Shown here piece after piece: positions 1-13,015 of a stretch of 64,000 bases of DNA. Origin of the DNA: Apostichopus japonicus. Its lineage: Eukaryota > Echinodermata > Holothuroidea > Aspidochirotida > Stichopodidae. Numbering within the stretch: the first letter of the stretch is position 1; the number at the start of each line of letters is the position of its first letter. The translations under genes were made by a program, and so were the position numbers. The stretch lies in NCBI RefSeq assembly GCF_037975245.1, contig NC_092573.1:16168265-16232264 (forward strand), given 5' to 3'. The notes under the pieces were generated by a model. That model had not been told where the DNA came from. It did no database searches and saw nothing but the letters and a program-made list of their open reading frames with translations.

Positions 1-98
1 ACTCAACTTACTACTACACATACTAGCACTATCTCAACATTGCTGTTAGACTCAACTTACTACTTACTACTACACATACTAGCACTATCTCAACATTG
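1..98. repeat. Imperfect tandem duplication (about 42-49 bp, two copies)
   Basis: The block beginning ACTCAACTTACTAC at position 1 recurs at position 50 with a 7-bp insertion (TACTTAC), and both copies end in CTATCTCAACATTG. It lies in the intron before the first visible exon. The rest of 99-520 shows nothing else. Confidence 0.85.
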
Positions 99-520
99 AT
101 TTTTCTGTGGTTCTGTCTCACTTTCATTAATATTCGAAAAACTAACACGAATAAGAGGCTACTGTGACTATTCACACCAGCAGATATTTAGCAAGGTAGA
201 GAAAGGTTTTCTGACATCTTAGGAGTCGTCCTGGGCAAAGTGTATAACTTAATATTTATTATGAAATAATGTGCCATCAACGAACACAATATAAAAGAAA
301 ACGTTAATACGAAAAACCTAAGATGAATGTTTATTGACAAAAGAGTATTTGGAGGTGAGATGGGAACGAGGGGGTTATTGGGTTATTTTTAGACAAGAAC
401 TACAATCACGACAGTGAACAGTGACATGACTCTTATCTAGTAGAAGCTACACCATCAATTCCATTGGATGCTAACGAATCTGAGAACTAATAAAAGGTTT
501 TGCTATCTTGCTATCTGCAG

Positions 521-3500
521 AGGAAATGAAGGAGAAAGATGTGGTTCTGGAGGATATTATTGCCACAAAGATCAAAATGATGAAAGAACTCCATGAATTA
601 GCTGTCAGCAGGGAAGATATTTCTGTACAGGTTTGTCTGCAAACTTTGACTTAAGGGATTAAAGAGCTGATCCTGCACTGGGGGTGAAGAGTGGTAATGA
701 GGTATTTGTATCTTTAGACACCGACTAGAAATGAGTGATGGTACTGTCATGAATATATTACCCGCAATCTAGCTGAGTGGAGTCTGTTGTTTGGACTATT
801 TTATGGTCTATTCTCATCAGAAATTCTTCTTTTTGGCTTGTTATTTGTCAGGTTGCTGCTTCCATGTGTGTATATTGTGTAGACATTTACTGTCTACACA
901 ATTTTTGGGTGACAAACAATGTGGAATTTATATTGAAGATAAAAATACTCCACACTGCTACTTGAAACCCCATCTCAATATCTTGTCCCTAAAGCGAGAT
1001 ATGTTTGATGAAATGTGACATTTTTTGACTGGCTAAACCTTCCACTACTACAGGAAGTTAGACGGGTTGGTAAAGTCTCTCTTCTTCATGTGGTTTTCAG
1101 CAATTTTGTAAGGCAATCAACTTTAGCCTCCAGAATATCTTTTCAAGATTAAGCTACTGAAAGCATCCGTAGCAAGTGCTCAGTAGTTCAATGTTGATTA
1201 TAGATTAGTTACTACTGTAATGCACTAAAGTTTGTAACATACTGTCATCTTGAGTTATTGAGTAAAGGTCTCTTTATTCTTGCTCTGTTAGCAGGGGAGA
1301 GCAGCTGATAGTGATACTAACTTAGACCAAGCCAAAGATGTACTTCAGGCAGCTATCAGGGAAGGTGAGTAATAAGCCAGAATCAGTTACTGCTCTCACA
1401 GGATCTATTTTATTAAGAAATTTGTCCTAACCATTCCTAAATATTGTCGTTACTGGGTGCATAAATCTTTTGTTTATTTATAACCAATTAAATGGGTGAT
1501 AACAATAATTATCAGGATGACAAGGTAAGGAGACAGATGATTTGTCTATTTTCTGTTGTGGTCTTTGGTGGAATTTAGCTAAACCTTGGATAATATGAAT
1601 GAAATATGACTGACTTTTTTTATTTTTTTGGTATATTTGATAGCCTTTTTTTATTGTAATCTCACAGAGGTTTTGAAAGCTATAAAATATCAAACTAACA
1701 ATGTGTATCATGTATCAAAGACTGGCTCGAATACCTGGATATATATAATTCATGAAAAGATGAAATATCCAAGTTTAGCTGGCTGACATGCAAATTGTCT
1801 TTGGCCCACAGTGTTGTCAGTACCCTGTAATAGGAATCACATAGGGTACTTTAAGAACCAAGTCTGTTAGAGGTGCTTATGTTTCCTATGAGGAACAAGG
1901 AATTGAAATCACTGTACAGCTGAATGATTGATAAGTGAGCGTGGAATGCTATCCTAAAGACACAGAAGAGGATAATTCATCATTAATGTGCTGATCCTGC
2001 GATGTGATCTATTTTGAACTCCCATGTAATAGAATTTTTATATGAGTGAGTGGCCTGACATATCAATTTTATTCTCACCCTTAACAAATGATCCTTCCAA
2101 AAGAAACAACTTAATAGATGGAAGGAAGTGGATTAAAAACCTCTCATTTTACAATTCAATTTTGTTACAGCATCATCCCTGCAGTCCTTGGCATATCTCG
2201 AAAACCCCAACTTATTGGTCTGTAGAAGTGCAAGCAGTGCTGGAGAGAGGGAGAGTTTACTGCACCAGACTATGGTACTTCCAAAACGAGCAGATACATT
2301 TAGTGGTTTTGATAATTCTGCACAAGGTATTTAACACTCCGGACATATATTTTCTGTTGCTAAATTTGAAATGACAATGTTTTAATGGGCTTAAATCAAG
2401 TAAGGTGTGCGACTTGTATCTTATTGATTTCAGAACATGAAATCTGTTTAAGAGAGTTAATACTCCTATGCTGGGTGACTTTAACATACTTGGCTGTTGT
2501 CAGCTGTCACACACTGAGCATCCAGGGGTTTGTCTCAAATGGTCTCAAAATTGGTGATATGCTCTGAGTTTGCAGTGATCGGTGCCAGAGCTGTTTGTTA
2601 GCTCAATTAGGTCAAAGAAAATCTCCATGTGTTCATAGAGCTTTATGTGACTGTATTCCTAACAACAAGACTGTTCTTTCTGGGTATGAGAACATTTTGG
2701 CAGAAAATTGTATATTGTAAAGTTCTTATCAGTGACTTAATTTGGTTGATGCCCACATGTGACTATTACAAATATATGTAAGTCTAGGCCTAGGGACACT
2801 TCTGTGTTGGAACACTTCTGGGTCTGACTTAATTCTTGGAATGAATTTAACTCACTTGCAATACACCCAGTCAGGCAGTTGAGAGAAAATTTTATGGCAG
2901 GCAAAGAATCATAGAGGCGGCCAGGTTCTGTTCCACCAGCAGTTATTATAAACATTGACACCCCATTTAGTTATTTGTAATTTCTGACTGATGTAGCGAT
3001 GCGTTCTTTACATTGGAAGTAAATTAGTAATTTCTTGCTAGACAAAAGAAAATAATAAATGAACTTGTGGATTATGAGAAGTGTACAGTAATTACTGTTT
3101 GCTTTATTTCTGTTTTTCAGGTCCCAAGAAGCGAACTCTATCAAGTCTTGTATTGTCTGAGTCATCGAGTAGAAGTAGCAGTTTTCCTAATCTCAGTAAC
3201 AGTGAAGATATCTCCAAAGGTAGTCCCAGTCAACTAGGAGCAGATGACTTGGATATCTCGAGAGAAGAAGAAGATGTACTTAGTCCCATGTCTCTTCCAG
3301 AACGTCGTGACAGTCCTCAAAGAAGTCCTCTACCTCAAAGACACAACACTGAGAGAAGTAGTGACTCCACTTCTGGTGGTAGAAGGGGTAGCACAGATTC
3401 CAGGGGCAGGTCAAAAACAGTCAGCTCTGGTGTAAGTCACAAAACTATTCTTCAATGCTTCTTCTACCCTATGTTTTAGCTATATTTGAATGTGATACAA

Positions 3501-6308
3501 TTATCTTGCTAGAAGCAGTATAGTATAAAGATCAATGTTTCTATTTAGTATTTTTTAGTGTTATACACGTATTTCAGATGAAACTGTTATTTAACTTATC
3601 ATAGAATATTGAAGATTTGTATCTTTGCTTTTACCAATAGGTTCCAAATAAAGTGCAATTTAATGTCCCAATGGATGATAGGAAAGGCATCCTCAGCAGG
3701 CAGGACCTGCAAAATGGAGGTGGAGATGAAACTGAAAGTTGTGCCTCTGGTGAGTTATTACAGTTACTCGATGAATGTACTAATAGGGATGATGCATGTT
3801 ATGAGTTTTGTTTCTTTATGAGTGAATTCCCTTTTAGAAGTTTACTGGAGCCCATTTTAAAAGAAAAACAAACAAATTCTACTGGCCTCATGGCCAAAGA
3901 CTTGCAGCAGAGATATGTTTTAAGGGGATTTTATTTATGCACTAGACATAACACTGCCATGGTCATAATACCAATCCTTAAAATTGCGCTTAAGTTTTCC
4001 TTGTTGTTACATGTATGTAAGTTATTTGTTATATGTCCTGAAGTCATAGTACTACAGTCGGTCTTATATTTTAGTCCAACTTTGTTAAGGGTTATTTTGA
4101 GTCATTGGAAGAAACAGATCAAACAAATCGATTTTTCTTTGTATTTGAAGGAGGTATAACATCAGAGCAACTTCATTCTGTGAACCGGTTACTGAAACAT
4201 TTTTATACATTACTGGTAAGTACATAATATTTATTGTCATAAATTGTCCACTTGTAGCCAATGTTTTCCAAATGCTTTCTTTAACTCAAATTTCAGTCGT
4301 CAAGTGAAAATCAGAAAATCAACCAAAATATTGGTATAGTTGAAACAAGTCTAGACAGAGTCCATTGACCTATTGATGTAAGGAAGGTGTTATGTCGATT
4401 CAACATGAAATCACCTAGTGGTTTGGTGAGCCTCGTAACCTTGCCTGCAGTAATCTACTATGAGATCAAACCAGCAGATACATTGCTTGTCTTCGTGTAT
4501 TCGGCCTTTCATGATTATTCAGGCACTGCTAGACTTATGTAAAAAATTCTTTTTTATATCATTCTTTTATTTGCAGCCATTGATCTCAAACAAAGACAAT
4601 GAACTGGAAAGGTAAGGTGCCTTTTTAATATGAATTCAGATCACATATATGTATTTGCAATGTGGTAGTGATGGCAGTAATAGATTTTTCAAAGTGTTTG
4701 TGGAATTGTGAATAATATTGTCATCATACAGTGTGTGATAATTCAATAATCAGCTTTGTTATCATTAAATGGAAGCCAAAAAAATATTTCATCATGAGTT
4801 GGGTCAGTTTAGTTTTAAGTTGTTATTTTGTATCACTTTCACCGAGCTGTGTAAAATTCACATACAAAATTTGATACCCTTCCGTCTTAGGGAACCGTTT
4901 GAATAAAAACCATTGGTTGCTCTTAATCAGCATGTGAAACACACACGCACATGCATGTTTGTATTACATTCAGACCGAGGACCCCATTGTATTTTCCATT
5001 GTTCAAATCTATATACCCTAACCTTAACAATACCCCATACAATAGAATTCTTGCGAGGACGTGGTGATTCTTTAGAAATCACAACCGAGGACCTGAAATT
5101 CTTTTGTTCAAGTCCTCGGTCAGAATACGAAACAAACGCACGCACGCACACCAGTGTGTGGGCTGGCAGTGTATTTGTTCAGTTCATAAGTTTCCATCAT
5201 TTATGTAACTTTGTCAACAGTTTCATTACAAAACTAGTTAAGGATGATGAAGGTCCATACTTAGTTTGAAATGAATCAATTATTGATCTACCTATCATGC
5301 AGCTTGCGAACAGAACTGACAGAAGCAAAGACTAGAATGGAAGGCTACAAGAGCCCTTCCCCAGCCCATAGTAGAGAAGTTATGAGCTCAGCCCCAGGTA
5401 GTCCTGCTGGACAGGAGAACATGGTGCGAGCAGGTTCAGGACGCTCCTCATCATTGGTAAGATTTACATTATCAGAAACAACAAGACATGTGCTATTATG
5501 GAGTTATAAGTCAAGAATTGATTTAGTTTGTTCAGTGGTATTTGATAATCAAGTCAAATTACAATGCACTACTTCATGAAGAGTGACCCATCAAATTGTT
5601 TTAAATAATCACAAGAAAGACTAAAATTACGCTAATTACCAATATGCATTATTCATGTATTGCAAATCAGAAAACTGTCACTCTTTACCAATCCACACAA
5701 AGACAATTTCTTTTTCTTTCACTCTATTTTTGTTTTGCCGTTTGGAGCAGCATGACACATCAAACCAACACAAAGGCGACAAGCTCAACAACCAAAAAAG
5801 CTTGCCAGAGACAACCATTCGTCAAGAACATCTGGATAGGATAGCATTTGGTGATATGATGCCGTCCCGCCAAACTGTGAAATACAGGAACCATAGCCAG
5901 TCGACATATGCTAAGGAGAGTGGAGATGCAACACAATCACTTCAGGTGGCAGCAGGACAAAGGAACCGTTACTCTTCTGCAGAGTTATTAACCAGGATGA
6001 ATAGTTGGGATTCTAATGAGATGAATCCATCCCCGCCTCCTACCAGTTCATCTATCAATTTCAAGAAACATACACCTGATCACTTAATGAGCACCACAAA
6101 TCAGCAAGCTGCTCACAACAGGAACATTAAGCAGCAACTACCGTTGCAACTGTCCAAGCAGTCAGGACCAAAGACATCTCCCATCCAACAGGTTTTGCCC
6201 AAAAAGTTGTCATCAGGGTCGACTAAGAAACCAATCTCCTCCGAGAAGGAAGTCCAGAATAACTTTACTCCACCGTCACCATCGACAGAGGAAGTCATAT
6301 TTTTCTGA
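521..6308 (+). CDS. 3' part of a serine-rich, partly coiled-coil protein (unidentified; eight exons)
   Basis: Eight exons join in frame: 521-630, 1292-1364, 3121-3431, 3641-3749, 4151-4215, 4577-4611, 5303-5456, 5751-6308 (TGA stop at 6306-6308). Every junction has AG acceptor and GT donor, and phases agree throughout, giving about 470 residues. Exons 1-2 encode a charged helix-like stretch (KEKDVVLEDIIATKIKMMK). Exon 3 is rich in Ser, Arg and Pro (SSSRSSSFPNLSNSED, then several SP sites), typical of a phosphorylated disordered region. Exons 5-7 form a short heptad-like helix (HSVNRLLKHFYTLLP, then ELERLRTELTEAKTRMEG). The last exon is polar and disordered. No catalytic domain is visible, and the start lies upstream of the window. 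A Ser-rich linker followed by a helix ending in a polar DxxLER-type motif recalls the tails of Lbc-family RhoGEFs (ARHGEF2/18/28, AKAP13), but that is inference from memory and weak. Confidence 0.8.
1292..1364 (+). CDS. Exon 2 of the serine-rich gene, with a NAGNAG acceptor
   Basis: The acceptor reads TTAGCAG, so splicing can occur after 1291 or after 1294. Both keep the frame and differ by one Gln codon. The exon encodes a helix-like stretch ending LQAAIRE and closes in phase 1 at a GTGAGT donor. Confidence 0.7.
4938..5154. repeat. Short inverted-repeat element (MITE-like), intronic
   Basis: A left arm at about 4938-4983 (CA-rich, ending GACCGAGGACC) is matched by an imperfect reverse complement at about 5111-5154 (starting AGTCCTCGGTCAGAATAC and ending in a CGCA-rich run). 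A further GAGGAC/ACCGAGGACC pair lies inside. The roughly 217-bp unit sits in the intron between exons 4577-4611 and 5303-5456 and has no coding potential. I could not define a clean target duplication. Confidence 0.6.
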
Positions 6309-6735
6309 TATGTTGGAACTATAGAAACATTGATAATTATAGTTTTTGGTGTCATGGTTCTGATGACTTGGAAACCCCCCAACAAAGGGAAAAGTAATCT
6401 TGAAATGTGTTTGGTGCTTATGAGTGATATATTTTAACTAAAGAGAAGTCAGTAATTAGTGTATCAGTCTAATGATTTAATTAGGACTATGAATGAGAAG
6501 CTGTAACATTGGTCTGGAAAGATGCAATGTTTTGCATGGCATTATGTGTATGGGATCCAGTCTACTACACCTTTGGTGTCCAGCAGATATTTGATCACTG
6601 CAGATATCAAATTCTCTGTCTCCTCTCCAAAACATGATACAAACCCAGATGATTGTGAATAAGATGTGAGTAGGCTCGATATACTGAGGCACATTGCTGA
6701 TACTGTGCTGTTTATTCCACCGTAAAATGATTGGG
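6309..6735 (+). other. Probable 3' UTR of the serine-rich gene
   Basis: Non-coding sequence following the TGA. I see no AATAAA here. The first clear AATAAA downstream is at 8958-8963 and an ATTAAA lies at 7901-7906, so the 3' end is not fixed; the UTR may run through the minisatellite. Confidence 0.35.
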
Positions 6736-7633
6736 TTATGTATAGTCATACCTCACCTGTATGAGATATGATGTTATGTTTAGTCATACCTCACCTGTGT
6801 GAGATATGATGTTATGTATAGTCATACCTCACCTGTGTGAGATATGATGTTATGTATAGTCATATCTCACCTGTATGAGATATGATGTTATGTATAGTCA
6901 TATCTCACCTGTATGAGATATGATGTTATGTATAGTCATATCTCACCTGTATGGGATATGATGTTATGTATAGTCATATCTCACCTGTATGAGATATGAT
7001 GTTATGTATAGTCATATCTCACCTGTATGGGATATGATGTTATGTATAGTCATACATCACCTGTATGAGATATGATGTTATGTATAGTCATACCTCACCT
7101 GTGTGAGATATGAAGTTATGTATAGTCATACCTCATCTGTATGAGATATGATGTTATGTATAGTCATACCTCACCTGTGTGAGATATGATGTTATGTATA
7201 GTCATATCTCACCTGTGTGAGATATGAAGTTATGTATAGTCATACCTCACCTGTGTGAGATATGATGTTATGTATAGTCATATCTCACCTGTATGAGATA
7301 TGATGTTATGTATAGTCATACCTCATCTGTATGAGATATGATGTTATGTATAGTCATACCTCACCTGTATGGGATATGATGTTTTGTATAGTCATACCTC
7401 ACCTGTATGAGATATGATGTTATGTATAGTCATACCTCAACTGTATGAGATATGATGTTATGTATAGTCATACCTCACCTGTATGAGATATGATGTTATG
7501 TATAGTCATACCTAACCCGTGTGAGATATGATGTTATGTATAGTCATACCTCACCTGTGTGAGATATGATGTTATGTTTAGTCATACCTCACCTGTGTGA
7601 GATATGAAGTTATGTATACATATAGTCATACAT
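6736..7633. repeat. 38-bp minisatellite of hairpin-forming units, about 23 copies
   Basis: The unit is TATAGTCATACCTCACCTGT followed by ATGAGATATGATGTTATG, repeated almost without gaps. In the CATATCTCA variants each unit contains a perfect 9-bp inverted repeat, CATATCTCA and TGAGATATG, with a 6-nt loop. Other variants (CATACCTCA) carry one mismatch. Variant units are interspersed, suggesting unequal exchange or conversion. Confidence 0.95.
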
Positions 7634-10600
7634 GTATTGTCTTCCTTCAGAAACCTTCAGTCCTGTTATCACTTTAGGCAAACACTGAATAGTACATTTT
7701 CACGTCAGCATGAATACTTATGGTAACCCCTTCAAATGGTCATTTCAAATAATCTAGCTTATAGATGTCCAGGTGCTAAGCTCAGCCTTGATGAAGTGCT
7801 TCATTAATATCACAATGAAACATGCTATCCTAACCATTGACTGATTCAGAAATGTGTCTAGATAAAAGATTAGTATAAAGTATTCCAGTCAAAATGATGC
7901 ATTAAACCATTTAAGGTTCCTGAGGACAAATAGTGAAAGCATGGTGTGTTCAGTGACTTGCATTTCACTTCACAGTTTCTAATAAGAAGTTTATAATTGT
8001 TACTCAAACTCAAAAAGTACTTGTATGTTGATAGTGGATGGTAATTGTGGAAATGACCTTGACTTGATCAATATGTTAGTTTCATTTTATTTATCCTTAA
8101 CATTTCCTTACATTAATGTAAACTTTTGCTTCATTCCTGTAAAATGTAACAAGGAAGTGTGTGGAATTAAGTTGTAAACAATCAGGAATAGTTGTCATTA
8201 AAGTTTCCAACTAAACTTTACCATGAAATAACATACAGTAGAGTGGTCATAGGGATGTAAATTTATTGTAAATTATGGGGAAATGGAAAATGAGAGAGTT
8301 TAAGAGTAATTAATGAGATTTTTGGCAGTAGGTTTGTTTTGTATTATTGAATATATGTTGTTGTACTGAAAACACTTTGCAGGTGTGTTTAAATGTTGAT
8401 CTGACAAATTTCAAAATCAAACTTAAAATCTTCCTTCTTGTGCTGTTTTCGATACTTTTGATGTGTGTGTGCTTAATACCAATAGCAATACAGCAGAACT
8501 AAGTTATGGTCACCTTTATGTCTTATCAAGAACTTGCAACTGAAAATGTCTGTGTGTGTACCTGTTTGTAGACATCATCTAAAGCTTAAACTAGATTGAA
8601 AGGCTGTCTTCACATCATAGTGCACAGATCTATTCTCATAAACTTTGGAGATATGTTGTGTGTTATTAAGATGTCTTTGACAAGACAAACAGTAATATCG
8701 TCTAGTGTTGAATTAGTTTTAGCCAGTGTTGACCCAAATTGTGTGCTTTCATATGCCTAAACTGGGCTTGTATGTGTAGCTGTTGTGAGGTTTTTAAGGC
8801 TTTCATAGAGAGTGTGTCGTGTACTATGCACAGAGCTGACAGAGGAGGGTTAGAGAAATGAGGCTTTCATTTTGAGATCAGCACTTCAAATTAATAGTTG
8901 GTACCTGTAGTGTCAAATGGGCATATCATTTCATTGGGCAGATATATTAATACCCAAAATAAAGATCCACATGTCTAATGTGGAAAGTATCCTTGTTTAT
9001 GTAAAGTTCTCTTGGTTTACTTGTTACAAAAAACATCACTCTGAAGTAAAGAAGTGGTTTCAAACTGTCACACCAGCATAGAAAACAAGGATGATGGCCT
9101 TAATAAGGCTTTCACAAAGGGTTTCAACAATGTTAACAGTCTTAGAAATGATCATTGTAGTCATTTAGAGTCAGCATACAAATGAAGCTATTAAATCAGT
9201 AAATGAGGTAAACAGAAAACTAACAAGGAAGTCTTATAAAACCAAAGTAGATACTTTATGTGATTGTTATCTGTATATTAAACAGGATGCGGCATGCTAA
9301 CGTATTGGCTAGATCACTGACCAGCTCAGCATAGAATTAGTGATCACCAACATATCCAATGAATGAAATAATTTAGCTGTGATATGGCAATGACCACCTG
9401 ATAATAATGATTGCATATTGATAATTAGAGAATCATAAAGTCATTCATGCTTCCAGCAAGCCCCTGTTATACAAACTTTAGTCGTCTTTCTTGCTGGTTA
9501 TAGAAGGAGGTTTGTATTGTACTGTAAAGATGCAAGCAGTGATGTAATGCCTGCTTAAAGTCTGGTTTTATTTTTACTTTTTAACAGGGGGTGAGTTGTT
9601 TAGGTGATACAGATCATGTTCTTATCACTGTCAAGTTCACCATAATCTAGTACTAACTGGCAGTATTGCATTGAAGCACAGCAAACCATATTCATAACTG
9701 TACTGGTAGGGAGATAAATGGTTTGAGAAGTAAAATAATCAGGATACACTTATTAAATTAATTCAATGAAAACATTGATAGTGGAACTGAGAACATGGGC
9801 GATTTGGGATCTTTTTTCTTTCTTTTTCTTGCTTTTATCTTATAAAATATTAAATGCTGCAACAATAATGAAGTAGAATGGTAGAAGGTTCACAACCTGG
9901 AGAAGAGAGGTTATCAGAGTCTTGGCTGATTCATTAATGTGATCTGTGTGGGCTCCGAACTCTTTGTGTAGACTCAACTTTGTAGTGTAAGGCTGACTAT
10001 GTTGTTAGTATTATTTATTTAAGTAGGTCAAGTTATATTGCCAATAGGAGGACAGATGATAGGAATATCAACATTTCAGTCTACAAATGATCCAGTCAGA
10101 TCAGCTCTACTAAACTAAACCTTTTACACATGATTTCTATTCATGATTTTCTTTCTGCAGTATTGTGGCAATTTGATAATGATTTGACAATGGTAGCAAT
10201 CCCAAGCAGTTAAGAATAAGGTGAAAAAAAAGATATGTGCAAGCAATCATATAGAGTAGTTGATTTTGACTTTGGCTGGCACGGAGGACTCATAAAAAAA
10301 TGTTTAAAGTGTCTGAAATTGCTGTTGATGAAACAAGATGAAATCACCTTGATGATATAACCCCCTCACAATACAGGTAGATTGATCATTGTACAGTAGC
10401 TTAAATAATTATCAACAAATCATGTTAATTTCATGTATGAGGGCTTTTGCTCTCTTTTGTGAAAACATTTCTTTGTAAATATACTACCTTGTGTACATAA
10501 GACATCCCGAACAATGTCATATATGAACACACACTTAATTTTATGAAAATCAATCATGCATTTTTGTGGCAGAAAGAAAGGTATTTAAAGATGAAAGGTG

Positions 10601-10778
10601 TAATATGTCAGGTATGAAGTTTGATACAGCTTTAAGTGAATCAATGATACTGGCCCTTTTATCTGTAGATAAGTTATAACCTTCCTTCTGCTAGGCCGAA
10701 AACAAGAAATAAAAAAAAAAGCCAAAAATACAGTCTTTTGTTATCCTTGTTTCATTGTGAACAGTACCTGTTTATCTG

Positions 10779-10816
<38 letters not shown>

Positions 10817-11379
10817 AGACATGTCATTATTACATTAAGTCAGACAAATGCTTGAAGGGAATGTTCTAAATGTGTGTAGTATTGAGACAGCAATAATCAG
10901 GATATAGAAAGGTTTGACATTATAACACCTTACAGTAGAAAGCAACTTTTAATTAGTTAGGATGAAAGTAGCCTTAAACTACCTTCATAAATACAGTCCA
11001 TGTCGTTTGAGCAGCATTTATGAAGCCATGATATCCTGCAAATCATGAATTAAGAAAAGAATCATAATTAAACAAAGTGGAAAGGGAGGGTCATAAGTGG
11101 AGTGGTTGAATTCAGTTGATCATGCTCAGTAGTTCATGAGGGAGTTCCGGTCAAAGTAGTTGGAACTTTATAGAATAAAATAATATGCTAGCCTGAGAAA
11201 TTACAAAAAAGTATTAGACTGGTTTGATCAGTCTTGTTTCCTAGATAAGTGAGACCAGCGATGCAATGGTATGTGTAAAGAGTGAAGGGAGGGTCAGGGG
11301 GCATCTTTACCTCATATTGTTCGTTGAGAGAAATGGTTCCATCTGGAGAAAGTATACAGTCCTCCCCTAGTCAGCTGCG
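7634..11379. other. Non-coding stretch, no gene seen
   Basis: AT-rich, with no convincing exon on either strand. Contents noted are AATAAA hexamers at 8958-8963 and near 10707, and a T run of about 30 at roughly 10783-10811. It may include 3' UTR of the upstream gene and a distal promoter or 5' UTR exon of the semaphorin. Confidence 0.5.
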
Positions 11380-12010
11380 GTAAACCAAACTAAAACAAAA
11401 TGACAAAATGCTCCACCTTCCAGGAGCTTCAATTCCTGGAACCCACAGGGGCTTGGAAATACATTCCAATGAAATTGAATTCTTCTCTGGAATGTGTTTC
11501 TGTGCTAAAATTAAAATAACTACAAGAACATTGTCTGCAAGAACTACAACTACCTTCCACAGAAATTAAATCCCAGCCCTCTCTGACATGTGCTTAAAAT
11601 TCACTATGAGATTTAAGAAATATCTCAAAACCCTACAACTTGGTGTGCTCCCAGAGCTTTGAAATAAACTCTATAGGTACTGAATTTCTTTTGTGCTTTA
11701 AACCAGCTTTGAGAAAAAATGGAATGTCTGAAAATGCTTGAGCTTCTGTGGGGCCTCGCTCCCTGGACCCTCACTAGGGCCTTAAATTACTGTGTAAAGA
11801 AATATAGGTGTTATTCTCTTTCTGACATGTATTTTTGCACTTCCAAATTGCTACCAAGGCAAAAATCACTGAACGCTTCCTGCCTGTAATGTGCTATTTA
11901 TAACAGTGCGTTATTGCACTTCCAAAATCTCTGTCCTGCCCTCTACACTGTTTGCTTCCCCTGTTTGCTTCTCTCCAATGTTGGAATTTAGCCCCCCCCC
12001 CCCACTGCCC
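11380..12010. repeat. Degenerate dispersed-repeat remnants
   Basis: Two GC-richer blocks resemble each other: 11408-11453 (CTTCCAGGAGCTTC, TTCCTGGAACCC, AGGGGCTT) and about 11735-11785 (TGGGGCCTCGCTCCCTGGAC, CACTAGGGCC). Blocks of this kind are common in decayed elements of marine invertebrates. A C run lies at about 11992-12003. No ends can be set. Confidence 0.35.
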
Positions 12011-12973
12011 AGAGCCACACATTTCCAAAAAGTTGAATACTGTACATCAGTCGGCCGAATTTGGAATTTTACCCCAACCTTTGAAAATCTTCTTTTAATT
12101 CAAATGAGAATGGGGAATTACCTACGTGCTTCCTGCCACACATATGCGTTAAGGTAACTGTAAAACTATTAAGGCATTGAAGACTCCCCGAAACAGCATG
12201 CCGTCATCTTAAAAAAGTTAACTTTCCGTTGCTTGCAAGTGAAGTTTTTCTCTTGTCGCTACAAAATGCAGACAGTAATGGCCGTGATACCTTGTAATCT
12301 TTAGCTGGACCTGAGATGTACATAGCTGTATCATTTGTATAGTGTGCTGTGGGTATTGACCGCAGCTGTATGTACTGATTGTACACTAGTGTCTAATTAC
12401 CGACGGTAGCAAGCTGTGTGTGTATTTTCTGGGATCGACGGTGGTGTCTAACACTTCTGTTACACCTCATTCGAAACTAGGTCAGATTACCAGCATTAGA
12501 CGTTTCTTTTTGCACGTGTCTTCACACTCTTTAAACTGTAACAAACGTAGCTTAATCACTTTGAAAGATACGTGGACACATTGGGAGAAAAGGGTTAAAA
12601 GACTATTATCCTTATGGTAGCAGTTTCCCTGTGACATAGAAAAGTTAACATTTACAATTTTATGAATGGACCCCATAACGTACCCACAACACTGGTCAGA
12701 CTGACCGGTTTAACAGAGCTGAGACCTGTCACACGTCTTGAAAATAGCAAGTATGCCTATATCCATCATCCATAAATATCCTTTGTATACCAGACACACC
12801 GGATCCTACAAATAGCTATAGCAATTAAAACAAGAGGGCAATCCATGGAGTTGCAAATCTCATCTCCTTCATGACTTTACTCTTGGCATCCTAATTTTGC
12901 TAACAAGTATGCCATATTGACATATAATGTAGCAGGTGTTCGCGACACACGTTTTAGCACAATTCGGGCAAAT

Positions 12974-13015
12974 TGACCTTTGACCTGAGTTGACCTTTGA
13001 CCTCGACCTTTGACA
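12974..13015 (-). promoter_or_regulatory. Cluster of nuclear-receptor DR1-type sites
   Basis: Two exact copies of TGACCTTTGACCT (reverse complement AGGTCAAAGGTCA, the canonical DR1) occur at 12974-12986 and 12991-13003, followed by a third degenerate copy CGACCTTTGACA at 13004-13015. DR1 is the known binding form for RXR heterodimers, HNF4 and COUP-TF. The cluster is about 4.2 kb upstream of the semaphorin ATG. Function is inferred only; related motifs also occur in a dispersed repeat in this window. Confidence 0.4.

Noticed and set aside
2042-2374. 110-codon plus-strand frame
   Set aside because: It lies within an intron, has no domain-like composition and no link to flanking exon phases.
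6736-7633. CRISPR-like array
   Set aside because: Units are contiguous tandem copies with no unique spacers, and the DNA is clearly eukaryotic.
11891-12157. 88-codon frame with a proline run
   Set aside because: The Pro run comes from a C homopolymer, and the rest lacks coding character.
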